Below the pieces are notes generated by a model, which saw only the letters and a list, made by a program, of their open reading frames with translations, did no database searches and was not told the origin of the DNA. This document shows, one piece after another, positions 27,220 through 35,883 of a stretch of 64,000 bases of DNA. The DNA comes from Bacteroidales bacterium (GTDB lineage Bacteria; Bacteroidota; Bacteroidia; Bacteroidales; UBA12077). Numbering within the stretch: the first letter of the stretch is position 1; each line of letters starts with the position of its first letter. Where the stretch lies: assembly GCA_028282785.1 (NCBI GenBank), contig JANQHE010000018.1, forward strand, positions 43,269 through 107,268. Direction: 5' to 3'. A program made the position numbers and the translations under genes.

Positions 27220-28368
27220 CTATATAAGATTATCTGTTAATTCTCTAAGAACACCTTGCCCTCCATTTGCATGCAAAATTATTATATTGGGAGTAAATTT
27301 AATTTTTTTTACAGCATCTGCCGGGCATGCTTTTAAACTTACATTTTGAAGAAGCTCATAATCGTTTAAATCATCACCAATGTATGCTACTTGTTTTAAT
27401 GTAATATTTTCTTTTTTACAGATTTCTTTGGCTACTGCCAATTTATCTTTAACTCCTTGGTATAAATAATCAACTTTAAGTTTTTTTGCCCTGTCTTCAA
27501 CAATCTTGGTGTTTTCGGAAGTAATAATTCCTGTTTTTATTCCTGCATTACGTAATAATTCAAATGCCTTACCATCCTTTGTGTTAAACTTTTTTAATTC
27601 ATCTCCGGTTTCAGAATAATACATTCCGGCATCTGTTAATACGCCATCCACATCAGTTAAAAACAGCTTTATATCTAAACGGTTAAGTTTTTTTTGTAAA
27701 ATGTGTTTATACATTAGTTGTTCGGCTATAATCCAGTCGTCTTCTTCGTCTAATTCAACGGCCGTATATTCGGGCATTATGTAGGTAGAGATATTACCAG
27801 ACAACCTGTTTTTATGCTGTAAAATGTTACCTACAGAATTAATGTAAAATGCACCATTTTCAATTAAATTTCCTTCAAAGTCTTGCCGCCTTGGTCTGTC
27901 TTTGTAGTCATAATTAATAGAATTTCCTTTATTATTCCACAAAAAGCGCTTAAAAAGAGCGCATGAGACTAAAGAATCAGCTTTTTTTTCTTTGAATAAG
28001 TTAAAAGCATTTTCAAAGTCCTCTTTTTTTGTAAATGGAGATGTTGCCTGGACTAAGAAGAAATAATCGTTTTCATCAAGATTTACAGAATTAAGAAATT
28101 CCAACATAACACTTTCTGTTGAAGAATTATCCTTTGCATTTTTACTGGAACGGTCAAATAGATGAATCTTAGGTAAAGAAAAATCTAAAACGGTTTTTTT
28201 TATTTCTTGCGAGTTTGTCGCAACAATAATTTCATCAATTATATCACATTTTGATAAGGCAGATGTTACCCAATATATCAAAGGGTTACCACAAAACTCT
28301 TTAATATTTTTCCCCGGAATGGCTTTGCTTCCTCCTCTGGCAGGAATAAAGGCAATTTTTTTATGCAT
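27220..28368 (-). CDS. CMP-nonulosonate synthetase fused to HAD phosphatase
   Basis: 382 residues, two domains. Residues 1-225 are a NeuA-type cytidylyltransferase (AFIPARGGSKAIPGKN at 6-21; VQATSPF near 106; NGAFYIN near 171). Residues 230-382 are a KdsC-like C0-type HAD phosphatase (FLTDVDGVLTDAG at 236-248; motif II IITSEN; GDDLND in motif III/IV). The same fusion exists in animal CMP-sialate synthetases and in some bacteria. The phosphatase would remove the 9-phosphate from a nonulosonate-9-phosphate before CMP activation, pointing to the phosphorylated pathway. It abuts the NeuB-like gene with a 1-base overlap. Confidence 0.9.
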   Translation of the reverse strand: MHKKIAFIPARGGSKAIPGKNIKEFCGNPLIYWVTSALSKCDIIDEIIVATNSQEIKKTVLDFSLPKIHLFDRSSKNAKDNSSTESVMLEFLNSVNLDENDYFFLVQATSPFTKKEDFENAFNLFKEKKADSLVSCALFKRFLWNNKGNSINYDYKDRPRRQDFEGNLIENGAFYINSVGNILQHKNRLSGNISTYIMPEYTAVELDEEDDWIIAEQLMYKHILQKKLNRLDIKLFLTDVDGVLTDAGMYYSETGDELKKFNTKDGKAFELLRNAGIKTGIITSENTKIVEDRAKKLKVDYLYQGVKDKLAVAKEICKKENITLKQVAYIGDDLNDYELLQNVSLKACPADAVKKIKFTPNIIILHANGGQGVLRELTDNLI

Positions 28369-29246
28369 TATTTTCGATACTTTAACTTTTTCCGTTGCTC
28401 TTCTTCTATATCTAATATTTCTTTTTCTTTATAGTTAAGAGCTTTATAAGTTGCATTCAAATCTCTAACCAATTTTCTAATTCCCATTGGTTCAAGGGAG
28501 GCTGCATGATCTGTACCTTTCCATGTGCGATCTAATGTATAATGTCTTTCAATATATTCAGCACCTAAGGTATAGGCAGCAATGTCAACAGCAATTCCTA
28601 AATGATGACCACTGAAACCAATGGATTTTACTCTGTTTTCATATTTTTCTCTTAACAACACAATATCCATTAAAGCAATATCTTCAAATGGAACAGGATA
28701 ACCTGAAGTGCAATTGTAGATAACAATATCTTGATTCCTTTTTTTCTCTTCAAAGAATCTAACAATATTTTCTATTTCTTCCTTTGTCGTCATTCCCGTG
28801 GAAATATGTATTTCACCGTTAAAATTTTCTGCAAGCCAACCTAACATTTCAAAATTGTTGTTACATGCAGATGGTATCTTTATCTTTTTTGGTTTCAAAC
28901 TAGCAATTTCTTGTGCAGAATATAATTCCCAAACTGAAGAGGAATATTCTATTTCCAATTCCTCACAATATCGCTTTAGTTTAGCATGCTCTTCAATACT
29001 GAATTCGAGGAATTCTCTATGCTCACCATACGTGCTACCATAAGAATTTTGTGGATTAGGATGAGGAGCATTAAATTGTTCTATGGTCAATAACTCTTTG
29101 TTATTTCTCTTTTGGAATTTTACAATATCTGCATTACCAAAGATTTTAGCTACTTTAATAAGTTCTTTTGCAATCTCAATATTACCTTTGTGATTACAAC
29201 CAATTTCGGCAATGAATATTGGCTTTTTATATTCTATTTTTTGCAT
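28368..29246 (-). CDS. NeuB-family nonulosonate (9-phosphate) synthase lacking the SAF domain
   Basis: 292 residues. The TIM-barrel of the sialate synthase family is complete: FIAEIGCNHKGN at 11-22, VKFQKRN, KIPSACNNN, HISTGMTT, NCTSGYPVP, GFSGHHLGIAVDIAAY and ERHYTLDRTWKGTDHAASLEP. The C-terminal antifreeze-like SAF domain (~60 residues) normally present in NeuB of ~345 residues is absent. It condenses phosphoenolpyruvate with a hexose or hexosamine, possibly a 6-phosphate, to give a nine-carbon keto acid. With the fused NeuA-HAD next to it, KDN or a related acid is the leading product; NeuNAc or other acids are not excluded. Confidence 0.85.
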   Translation of the reverse strand: MQKIEYKKPIFIAEIGCNHKGNIEIAKELIKVAKIFGNADIVKFQKRNNKELLTIEQFNAPHPNPQNSYGSTYGEHREFLEFSIEEHAKLKRYCEELEIEYSSSVWELYSAQEIASLKPKKIKIPSACNNNFEMLGWLAENFNGEIHISTGMTTKEEIENIVRFFEEKKRNQDIVIYNCTSGYPVPFEDIALMDIVLLREKYENRVKSIGFSGHHLGIAVDIAAYTLGAEYIERHYTLDRTWKGTDHAASLEPMGIRKLVRDLNATYKALNYKEKEILDIEEEQRKKLKYRK

Positions 29247-29269
29247 TTAAATCTGCTATTAAATTAGTT

Positions 29270-31609
29270 TTATTTACCATACCCATACCCATATCCATAC
29301 CCTAAATTATATTTATAACCGTAATATTTAGGTACCTTGATGTCGTTTACTAATATGTTGATATTCCTTATCTTTTTTGATCGATCCATTGAATTTATTA
29401 AGTCGAACACTTGTTTGCTTGAATATTTCTGACGTATCATGAAAATAGAAATGTCTGAATACATACTAATTAGCAATACATCTGTTACCATAGCTAACGG
29501 TGGAGTATCTATAACAACATAGTCAAAATTTTGAACAGCATGATCAAAGAATGTTTTCATTTCTTTTGTTTCTATCAATTCGGCCGGGTTTGGTGGTATT
29601 GGCCCCGATGGAGCAAGAAATAAATTTTCAATGTAGGTTTCCCTAATGCTACTTTTGTAATCACTCTGCTGGCTCAAGTATGTACTTATACCGATATCGT
29701 TGGGGACATCAAAAATTTTATGTAGGCTGGGTTTACGCAAGTCAAGTCCCACTAACAGCACTTTTTTATTGGTCATAGCAATGATCGTAGCAAGATTTAC
29801 AGAGGCAAAGGTTTTTCCCTCACCACTAATAGTTGAAGTTATCATTACTTTCTTTTGGTTCCTTTCTCTAAGAACATACTGTAAATTTGTTCTTAAGGCC
29901 CTAAAAGATTCAGCTAAAGAAGACTTTGGATCTATATAAACAGGGATTTCTCCATGTGTTTCATTATGACCTATGGTTCCAATGATTGGTATATGAGTAT
30001 TGCTTTCAATATCTCTTTTATTATTGATTTTAGTATTAAAAAATTCAAGTAATAAAATAACTGTTCCTGGTATTCCAAAACCAAATATTAAAGCTAAAAA
30101 ATAATTTTTGGAACGATTAGGAGTTAATTGCCTTGCATTTTGTAATCTTGCTTCATCTAAGACTTTATTATCTGCTACATTGGAAGCCTTAGTAATACCA
30201 GCTTCAGCTCTTTTTTCCAATAAAAAAGTATACAGTTGGTTATTTAGTTTGTATTCTCGTTCAATGTTTATTTGTTGGCGTTCGTTTGAAGGCAGTAGTA
30301 ATATTTGATTATTGATTAATTCCTGTTTATTATTGAAGGCATCTAATGCTATTTGATTTGTATTACGGCTTGAATTAATAAATTTCAATATGTTTTCTTT
30401 TAATAAATTCAAGTCATTATTTATCATTACGATATTCGGGGCATCATTTTTTGCAATTAAGCTAAATTTACTTTTTTCCGCTATTTTATTATTATATTCA
30501 CTGACAAGGGTTTGTAAGGTTGGGTCTTGCACCCCAAGTATCATAGGGGCAACAGCAGATGAAAATTCATTTTGTGATTTTAAATGATTTTCAAGATAAT
30601 CTAAATATTGAGCTTTTACATCATAAATAAATCTTTCATTTTGTATTTTATTTAATTCGTCAAATAACATTTTCCCTTTTTGGCTTAAATCAAAAAGCAT
30701 ATTTCTTGTTCTAAATTCTTGCAATCTTAACTCTGCAGCATTCAAATCTTTAACAATAATATTGAGCTGATCATCGATAAATTCCAGGGTGTTTTCAGCG
30801 CGTTGGTTTTTTTCAATTAGTTCAGAACGAATATAAACGTCGGAAAGTTTGTTTAAATAATTAGCCATTTTTTCTGGCACAAAACCATTAATGTTCAAAG
30901 TTAGTATTGATCCTCTCTGGTCATTTACATCGATTTTAAGTTTCGCACTATAGGAGTTTGCTAAAGCATTATTATCATAAAATACAAAATAGTATTTGTT
31001 TGAGCCTGACTCTTCATATACTTTTTTTAACGAATCTCTTTTTTCAATTTTAAATCGAAAAATATCTGATTCAAATTTCTTTCCAAATTTAAAGGTTTGT
31101 TGAATGTTATATTTATCATTTATCTCTAGTAAGTATTTTTCATTCGATAGAATTTTTATATTAACTGGATAACCATTTAATTGATCAAATGTTGTGTCGG
31201 GAACAACTATAAAAGGACAGTTATGGTAAATTTTAGTTTCAGCTATTTCTCGTCGCCCAACAGAAACATATTGGATGTCAAAATCGAGCTCTTCCAAGGC
31301 CATACGAGCCATTTTATAGGATTTTAATATGGAAATTTCGTTTACCACGGTAGCTTTTCGCCGGATACGGCTACGGCCGAGCTCTTCAATAATGGACTCT
31401 ACACTAGCCACATCGCTCTGCTTGTCAGAAATAATTAGTGAAGAACTTATGGTATAGGTAGGCTCAGAGTAACGGTTTACCATATAGGCTATAGCTAACG
31501 CCACCGAAAGGCATATTGCAAACCAGTACCAATTAGATAAGAACTTGAAAAGATATTTTTTAAAGTCAATACTTTCTTCTTGGTAAATATTACGATGGTT
31601 TTGTTCCAT
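29270..31609 (-). CDS. wzc: Wzc-like polysaccharide co-polymerase and tyrosine autokinase
   Basis: 779 residues. A membrane helix at ~28-46 and a second at ~505-525 flank a long Wzz-type periplasmic region with coiled-coil. The C-terminal kinase has Walker A SGEGKT at 595-600, Walker A' near LVGLDLRKP at 619-627, and Walker B VVIDTPP at 699-705. The tail carries eight Tyr in the last 20 residues (KYYGYKYN, GYGYGYGYG), the autophosphorylation cluster. It sets chain length and links polymerisation to export by Wza through phosphorylation cycles. It lies 98 bases downstream of wza. Confidence 0.93.
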   Translation of the reverse strand: MEQNHRNIYQEESIDFKKYLFKFLSNWYWFAICLSVALAIAYMVNRYSEPTYTISSSLIISDKQSDVASVESIIEELGRSRIRRKATVVNEISILKSYKMARMALEELDFDIQYVSVGRREIAETKIYHNCPFIVVPDTTFDQLNGYPVNIKILSNEKYLLEINDKYNIQQTFKFGKKFESDIFRFKIEKRDSLKKVYEESGSNKYYFVFYDNNALANSYSAKLKIDVNDQRGSILTLNINGFVPEKMANYLNKLSDVYIRSELIEKNQRAENTLEFIDDQLNIIVKDLNAAELRLQEFRTRNMLFDLSQKGKMLFDELNKIQNERFIYDVKAQYLDYLENHLKSQNEFSSAVAPMILGVQDPTLQTLVSEYNNKIAEKSKFSLIAKNDAPNIVMINNDLNLLKENILKFINSSRNTNQIALDAFNNKQELINNQILLLPSNERQQINIEREYKLNNQLYTFLLEKRAEAGITKASNVADNKVLDEARLQNARQLTPNRSKNYFLALIFGFGIPGTVILLLEFFNTKINNKRDIESNTHIPIIGTIGHNETHGEIPVYIDPKSSLAESFRALRTNLQYVLRERNQKKVMITSTISGEGKTFASVNLATIIAMTNKKVLLVGLDLRKPSLHKIFDVPNDIGISTYLSQQSDYKSSIRETYIENLFLAPSGPIPPNPAELIETKEMKTFFDHAVQNFDYVVIDTPPLAMVTDVLLISMYSDISIFMIRQKYSSKQVFDLINSMDRSKKIRNINILVNDIKVPKYYGYKYNLGYGYGYGYGK

Positions 31610-31707
31610 ATTCTATTGATAAAACCTATTTTTTTGCTTAATAAAAAAAAGAATTTAATCGTTTATTTTTTGTTAAAGGCTTTGGTTTTGTATACGTTAT
31701 AGTAACT

Positions 31708-32496
31708 TTACTGGAGTAAATTTAAAATCAAAGCAATAGCAGTTAAAGTAGATGAAACTGCGCTTATTACAAATACATAATCCGATGCTTGCTCTCTGAA
31801 AAGAGCAGAACCCAAAGGTTCAATATAAATAATATCATTTGGCATAACGTAATACAAATCTGATTTTATAATATCACCTTTGGTTAAGTTAATTCGGTAC
31901 GATTGAGTGCCTTTATCCGTTTGTCGTAACAGAAGTATTTTTTTTCGGTTTCCGTTATAAGTTATATCCCCGCCATAAGCTAATGCTTCCATAATATTAA
32001 CCTGGTTGGCTGTAACTTGTTTAACTCCCGGAGATGTTACTTCTCCTAAAACAGTGAACTTAAAGTTAGCAAGCTTTGCAATTACTTGTGGGTTCTTTAA
32101 AAAGCGTAAAGCTTTTTGTTTGATCGAATCCTGTACTTGGTCAATGTTTAATGCCGAAACATAAATCCGACCCAATAAGGGCATTTCGATATAACCAGAA
32201 TCATTTACTAAATAACTGTTATAAAACATAGCTTCTGGGCGCAAGTTTTGGGATGATGTCAATGAAGTTAAAGGATTAAATAGCTGATTTATTTCCTGAT
32301 TTTCTGTAATGATTTGAATATATAATAAGTCACCCGCTTGTATTTGATATCCCGATTTATTTTTTTCAAAAAAAACTTGGTCCCTTGTAATTTCTATATC
32401 TTGAAGGTAAGTTAACTTTTCATAGGAATTACAGGAACTAAGGATAATTCCAAAAAAGAGAATAAAAATTATTAGTTGCAAGTATTTAAGTTTCAT
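31708..32496 (-). CDS. wza: Wza-like polysaccharide export lipoprotein
   Basis: 262 residues with a lipoprotein signal: hydrophobic residues 5-20 then LSSC with Cys22. A polysaccharide export domain follows (GDLLYIQIITENQEI; GYIEMPLLGRIYVSALNIDQVQ), then a SLBB domain (FKFTVLGEVTSPG; NIMEALAYGGDITYNGNRKKI). A C-terminal membrane helix (VFVISAVSSTLTAIALILNLLQ) would insert in the outer membrane, as in Wza. It forms the outer-membrane channel for the glycan. First export gene of the locus, 178 bases after the antiterminator, with nothing else visible in that gap. Confidence 0.92.
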   Translation of the reverse strand: MKLKYLQLIIFILFFGIILSSCNSYEKLTYLQDIEITRDQVFFEKNKSGYQIQAGDLLYIQIITENQEINQLFNPLTSLTSSQNLRPEAMFYNSYLVNDSGYIEMPLLGRIYVSALNIDQVQDSIKQKALRFLKNPQVIAKLANFKFTVLGEVTSPGVKQVTANQVNIMEALAYGGDITYNGNRKKILLLRQTDKGTQSYRINLTKGDIIKSDLYYVMPNDIIYIEPLGSALFREQASDYVFVISAVSSTLTAIALILNLLQ

Positions 32497-32674
32497 TTTT
32501 ATGTTTTAAACAAGGAGTTTTATGATGTAAGTTGCAAGTTACAATATTTTATTTTTTTAACCTTGGTTTGTAATTAATGATCATTTGTTTAGAGACAGCT
32601 CCGCTTCCTCAGTCACAGAAATATAGTTCCTAAGTAAGCAGAAATCAAGCGCAGAGCTTATTAATCAAATATAA

Positions 32675-33169
32675 TCAAACCTTCTTTAAAAACGAAGGAT
32701 TCAAGCGCACTAAAATATTCTGATTTATTGACTCTATTCTAATCAATACCTTATATTTATTTAAATGATATATTAACTCGCCCAACAATCCTTTTAAGCT
32801 ACCTCTGGTAACTTCCACTTTTTCACCAAGCTCAAAGTTTTCTACACTTAATTCATATTCTTCTTCACTGGATAAAATAGATTCAATCATATTAATATGT
32901 TCTTCTCTAATGGGTGCGGGTTTCCCTTCAAAACTTATAACAGTTACTACTCCCGGTGTGTTTAATGTTTTTTGTAATTCTGTATCTTCAACTTGAACAA
33001 ATATATATGAACGAATAAATGGTTCCTCAACCCACTTTTTACGGTCACTCCAGAGTTTTAGTTTTTTTTCAAGCGGTAAATAGCAATGAATTCCTTTATC
33101 CACAAGCGCCTGATGTACTTTCTTTTCAGCTCTGGATTTCGTATATAAAGCAAACCATTTTTTTGGCAT
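32675..33169 (-). CDS. UpxY/NusG-like capsule transcription antiterminator
   Basis: About 164 residues from the chosen ATG; an in-frame ATG 18 bases upstream (33187) would add MGTLKI. The NusG N-terminal domain starts KKWFALYTKSRAEKKV, includes YLPLEKK and FIRSYIFVQV, and the KOW domain is at GEKVEVTRGSLKGLLGEL. In Bacteroidota, proteins of this kind are the first gene of capsule loci and allow RNA polymerase to read through the long operon. The gene is first in this locus, which fits. The downstream start is chosen because the -7 element at 33197-33204 leaves almost no leader for the upstream ATG. Confidence 0.88.
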   Translation of the reverse strand: MPKKWFALYTKSRAEKKVHQALVDKGIHCYLPLEKKLKLWSDRKKWVEEPFIRSYIFVQVEDTELQKTLNTPGVVTVISFEGKPAPIREEHINMIESILSSEEEYELSVENFELGEKVEVTRGSLKGLLGELIYHLNKYKVLIRIESINQNILVRLNPSFLKKV

Positions 33170-33196
33170 TATTTTCAACGTTCCCAATGAAAGCTA

Positions 33197-33204
33197 CAAA
33201 AATA
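33197..33204 (-). promoter_or_regulatory. Candidate -7 element for the polysaccharide operon
   Basis: TATTTTTG matches the Bacteroidota -7 consensus TAnnTTTG, 27 bases upstream of the UpxY-like ATG at 33169. No good -33 TTTG is seen at the usual spacing. This is the most likely start of the long minus-strand transcript. Confidence 0.4.
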
Positions 33205-33254
33205 GCAATTTTTCCACCAATATTAAGAATCTTAAATTCTAAAGTAAAATAAAT

Positions 33255-33390
33255 AAATGGAGCTGTCCAAAAAGCTTTAGTCGTTCTTTGTGGCTGCTTT
33301 GTGGAATTCTACCTGTCGGTAGACAGGGTTGATCAAAGTAAAAAAATACAAACAAAATTCAATTTGTCAACTTTTTGGACAGCTCCATTT
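33255..33390. mobile_element. MITE-like 136-bp element with perfect 20-bp terminal inverted repeats
   Basis: Left arm 33255-33274 and right arm 33371-33390 are perfect reverse complements over 20 bases (AAATGGAGCTGTCCAAAAAG). The interior has no coding potential and carries one of the dispersed palindromes (33312-33327). It lies between the divergent-looking ends of metK and the upxY-like gene. Bases just outside do not give an obvious target-site duplication. It may be a miniature transposable element or a large structured terminator; perfect arms of this length favour a mobile origin. Confidence 0.65.
33312..33327. repeat. Dispersed palindrome copy a
   Basis: CCTGTC-GGTA-GACAGG, perfect 6-bp arms, inside the MITE-like element. 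It is the same core as the copies at 43304, 47185 and 47822. Confidence 0.7.
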
Positions 33391-33410
33391 TAAATATAAA
33401 GTGTTGAAAA

Positions 33411-34676
33411 TTAGATTCCAAATAACAACTTTATTTTATCAACATAATCTAACTTTTCCCATGCAAAGAATTCTACTTCTTTTTCAGCTTCTTTTTCTTC
33501 ACAACCATTACTTCCTTCAACGATCTTAACTTTTTCAGTTTTATAATCGCGTCCAAGATGTCCATAGGCAGCAGTTTGTTCAAAAATTGGATTTTTTAAG
33601 CCGAAACGTTTAACAATGGTGGCTGGTCGCATATCAAATATTTCATTGATCTTTTCAGCAATAGCTCCATCAGTCATATTAACTTTTGAAGTTCTATACG
33701 TGTTAATATATAATCCCACAGGCTTAGCAATACCTATTGCATATGCAACTTGAACCAATATTTCATCTGCAATACCAGCTGCTACCATATTTTTTGCAAT
33801 ATGTCTTGCCGCATATGCAGCAGAGCGGTCAACTTTAGATGAATCTTTACCCGAAAATGCTCCTCCACCATGGGCTCCTTTACCACCATATGTGTCAACA
33901 ATTATTTTTCGACCTGTTAATCCAGTATCTCCGTGTGGACCTCCAATAACAAATTTACCCGTTGGATTTACATGTAAAATGTAGTCTTCGGTAAATAGTT
34001 TTTGAACCCTTTCCGGGAAACGAGCTTTTGCTCTTGGTATTAAAATATTACTAACATCAGATTTGATCTTTTCAAGCATAGCTTTTTCCTCGTCAAAATC
34101 ATCATGTTGAGTGGAAACAACTATAGTATGAACTTTTAAAGGTTCATTATTATCGTTATACTCAATGGTTACCTGAGATTTTGAATCCGGACGTAAGTAA
34201 GTCATTTCTTTTCCTTCTCTTCTGATTTTTGCCAGTTCTTGCAATAATACATGTGAGAGAACAAGCGCTAATGGCATGTAATCGTCTGTTTCTTTGTTAG
34301 CATAACCAAACATCATACCCTGGTCGCCAGCACCTTGGTCTTCTTCTTTTTCTCTTACAACTCCCTGGTTAATGTCAGGTGATTGTTCATGAATGGCAGA
34401 AATAACACCACAAGATTCTGAATCAAATCGATACTCTTGCTTGGTATAACCAATTCGTTTAATAACTCGTCGGGCAACTTCCTGAACATCTACGTATGCT
34501 TTTGTTCGAACCTCTCCGCTTAATACTACCAAACCAGTTGTTACAAGAGTTTCACAAGCAACTTTTGATTCAGGATCTCGACGTAAGAATTCATCAAGTA
34601 AAGCATCCGAGATTTGGTCAGCAACCTTGTCAGGGTGTCCTTCAGAGACAGATTCAGATGTGAATAAATATCCCAT
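33411..34676 (-). CDS. metK: S-adenosylmethionine synthetase
   Basis: 421 residues, normal length. Signatures: [20 protein letters not shown] at residues 4-23 (ATP-site His and Asp), [12 protein letters not shown] near 117-128, and [19 protein letters not shown] near 272. It makes SAM from methionine and ATP in the cytoplasm, supplying the several methyltransferases of the window though not in their operon. A -7 element (34715) precedes it. The MITE-like element begins 20 bases past the stop. Confidence 0.97.
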   Translation of the reverse strand: MGYLFTSESVSEGHPDKVADQISDALLDEFLRRDPESKVACETLVTTGLVVLSGEVRTKAYVDVQEVARRVIKRIGYTKQEYRFDSESCGVISAIHEQSPDINQGVVREKEEDQGAGDQGMMFGYANKETDDYMPLALVLSHVLLQELAKIRREGKEMTYLRPDSKSQVTIEYNDNNEPLKVHTIVVSTQHDDFDEEKAMLEKIKSDVSNILIPRAKARFPERVQKLFTEDYILHVNPTGKFVIGGPHGDTGLTGRKIIVDTYGGKGAHGGGAFSGKDSSKVDRSAAYAARHIAKNMVAAGIADEILVQVAYAIGIAKPVGLYINTYRTSKVNMTDGAIAEKINEIFDMRPATIVKRFGLKNPIFEQTAAYGHLGRDYKTEKVKIVEGSNGCEEKEAEKEVEFFAWEKLDYVDKIKLLFGI

Positions 34677-34714
34677 AATTAAATTTATTTATATTGATTA
34701 AAAATAAGAAAAAT

Positions 34715-34722
34715 CAAAATTA
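34715..34722 (-). promoter_or_regulatory. Candidate -7 element for metK
   Basis: TAATTTTG fits TAnnTTTG and lies 39 bases upstream of the metK ATG, giving a leader of about 30 bases. -33 box not obvious. Confidence 0.4.
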
Positions 34723-34799
34723 GTAATTTCAGTTAATAATTAACAGTTAACAATGAATAATTATTTATGAAGTAATGAATCATTTTTTTAGAATCAAAA

Positions 34800-35747
34800 T
34801 TACTTGGTTAATTCCTGAAATACCTCTTCTAAACTTTTTTCTTTTTTCTGCATAGAGAGCACTGTTAATCCTGAATCAACAGCGAATTTAAAAATATTCT
34901 GACGAATATCTTCTACCGATGAATCTGCCCGCTTTTCTGCCGGCAAGGCAGGACCTGCAGGCGAGCTTTGGATTAGCCAATTTTTATTGTCAATTTTGGC
35001 AACTTTATCAACTAAATTAATTTTTTCTAATTCATCTTGTTTTGGCTCTTTATCAAATTCTACAATCACGGTTATATGTTGATCTTCAGAATGAGTATAT
35101 ATAGCTTCAATGGAATCATCAGCAATGACCTTGCCTTTGTTAATGATAATAATTCGGTCGCAAATAGCTTCTACTTCTTGCATTATATGTGTAGAAAGCA
35201 TAACGGTTTTTTCTTTTCCAACCTCAGAAATTAAATTTCGTATTTCGATTATTTGATTTGGATCTAAACCAGAAGTAGGTTCATCCAAAATCAAAATAGA
35301 AGGATCATGAATAAGTGCCTGAGCTAATCCAACTCTTTGTCGATATCCTTTTGAAAGTGCTCCGATTTTCTTTTTTCTTTCAATTACTAATCCTGTTTGC
35401 TCTATGATTTCTTCAATTCTTGTTTTTGAACTTAGCTTATAAATACCTGCAACAAATTCAAGGTATTCTTTTACATACATATCCAAATACAATGGGTTAT
35501 GTTCAGGAAGATAACCAATGTGTTTTCTAATTTCAAGGGAATTTTCCATTAGGTCGAAATTATTGATTTTTGCTTCACCTGATGTTGGTGGAATAAATCC
35601 GGTTAGAATTTTCATTGTTGTAGATTTTCCCGCTCCATTTGGCCCTACAAACCCAACAATTTCGCCTGTTTTTATTTCAAAGCTAATTTGATCAACTGCC
35701 TTTTGTTCTCCGTATATCTTTGTTAAATTATTTACTTTTATTGACAT
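34800..35747 (-). CDS. GldA-like ABC transporter ATP-binding protein
   Basis: 315 residues. Walker A GPNGAGKST at 34-42, Q-loop and LPEHNPLYLDMYVKEYL at ~78-93, signature LSKGYRQRVGLAQAL near 135-149, Walker B ILILDEPTSGLDPNQ near 156, and switch His in STHIMQEVE. The MYVKEYLEFVAG segment and overall length fit GldA, the ATPase of the gliding-associated ABC transporter, but no gldF or gldG permease is adjacent, so the partner is unknown. Residues ~260-274 (SSPAGPALPAEKRADSS region) come from a GC-rich palindromic insertion. Confidence 0.82.
   Translation of the reverse strand: MSIKVNNLTKIYGEQKAVDQISFEIKTGEIVGFVGPNGAGKSTTMKILTGFIPPTSGEAKINNFDLMENSLEIRKHIGYLPEHNPLYLDMYVKEYLEFVAGIYKLSSKTRIEEIIEQTGLVIERKKKIGALSKGYRQRVGLAQALIHDPSILILDEPTSGLDPNQIIEIRNLISEVGKEKTVMLSTHIMQEVEAICDRIIIINKGKVIADDSIEAIYTHSEDQHITVIVEFDKEPKQDELEKINLVDKVAKIDNKNWLIQSSPAGPALPAEKRADSSVEDIRQNIFKFAVDSGLTVLSMQKKEKSLEEVFQELTK
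34928..34968. repeat. Palindromic repeat variant inside the GldA-like gene
   Basis: A GC-rich block in an AT-rich gene, with a CTGCC...GGCAG stem and CCTGCAGG next to it. It is in frame and adds about 14 residues near the C-terminal part. It resembles the dispersed palindrome family but is more diverged. Confidence 0.5.
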
Positions 35748-35856
35748 GATTCTTGAATTTGTGTTTACGAAAATAGATATTTTTTTTAAAAGCTGCGAAC
35801 TGTTAGTTTAGAGCTTTGTGTTATATTTATTTAGCTGGTAGCTCAAAGCTTTTTAC

Positions 35857-35864
35857 TATTTTTG
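35857..35864 (+). promoter_or_regulatory. Candidate -7 element for ispG
   Basis: TATTTTTG, matching TAnnTTTG, 19 bases before the ispG ATG at 35884. No clear -33 box. Confidence 0.4.
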
Positions 35865-35883
35865 CAAACAGATCACTAAAAAC

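Noticed and set aside
29292..29345. Short GYG-type coding repeat at the Wzc C-terminus
   Set aside because: Known autophosphorylation tail of Wzc kinases, not a separate repeat element.
32497..32674. Possible attenuator between the antiterminator and wza
   Set aside because: Nothing with a convincing stem and U-run was found on the minus strand.
33019..33252. Plus-strand frame over the upxY-like gene
   Set aside because: Opposite a clear NusG domain; no independent support.
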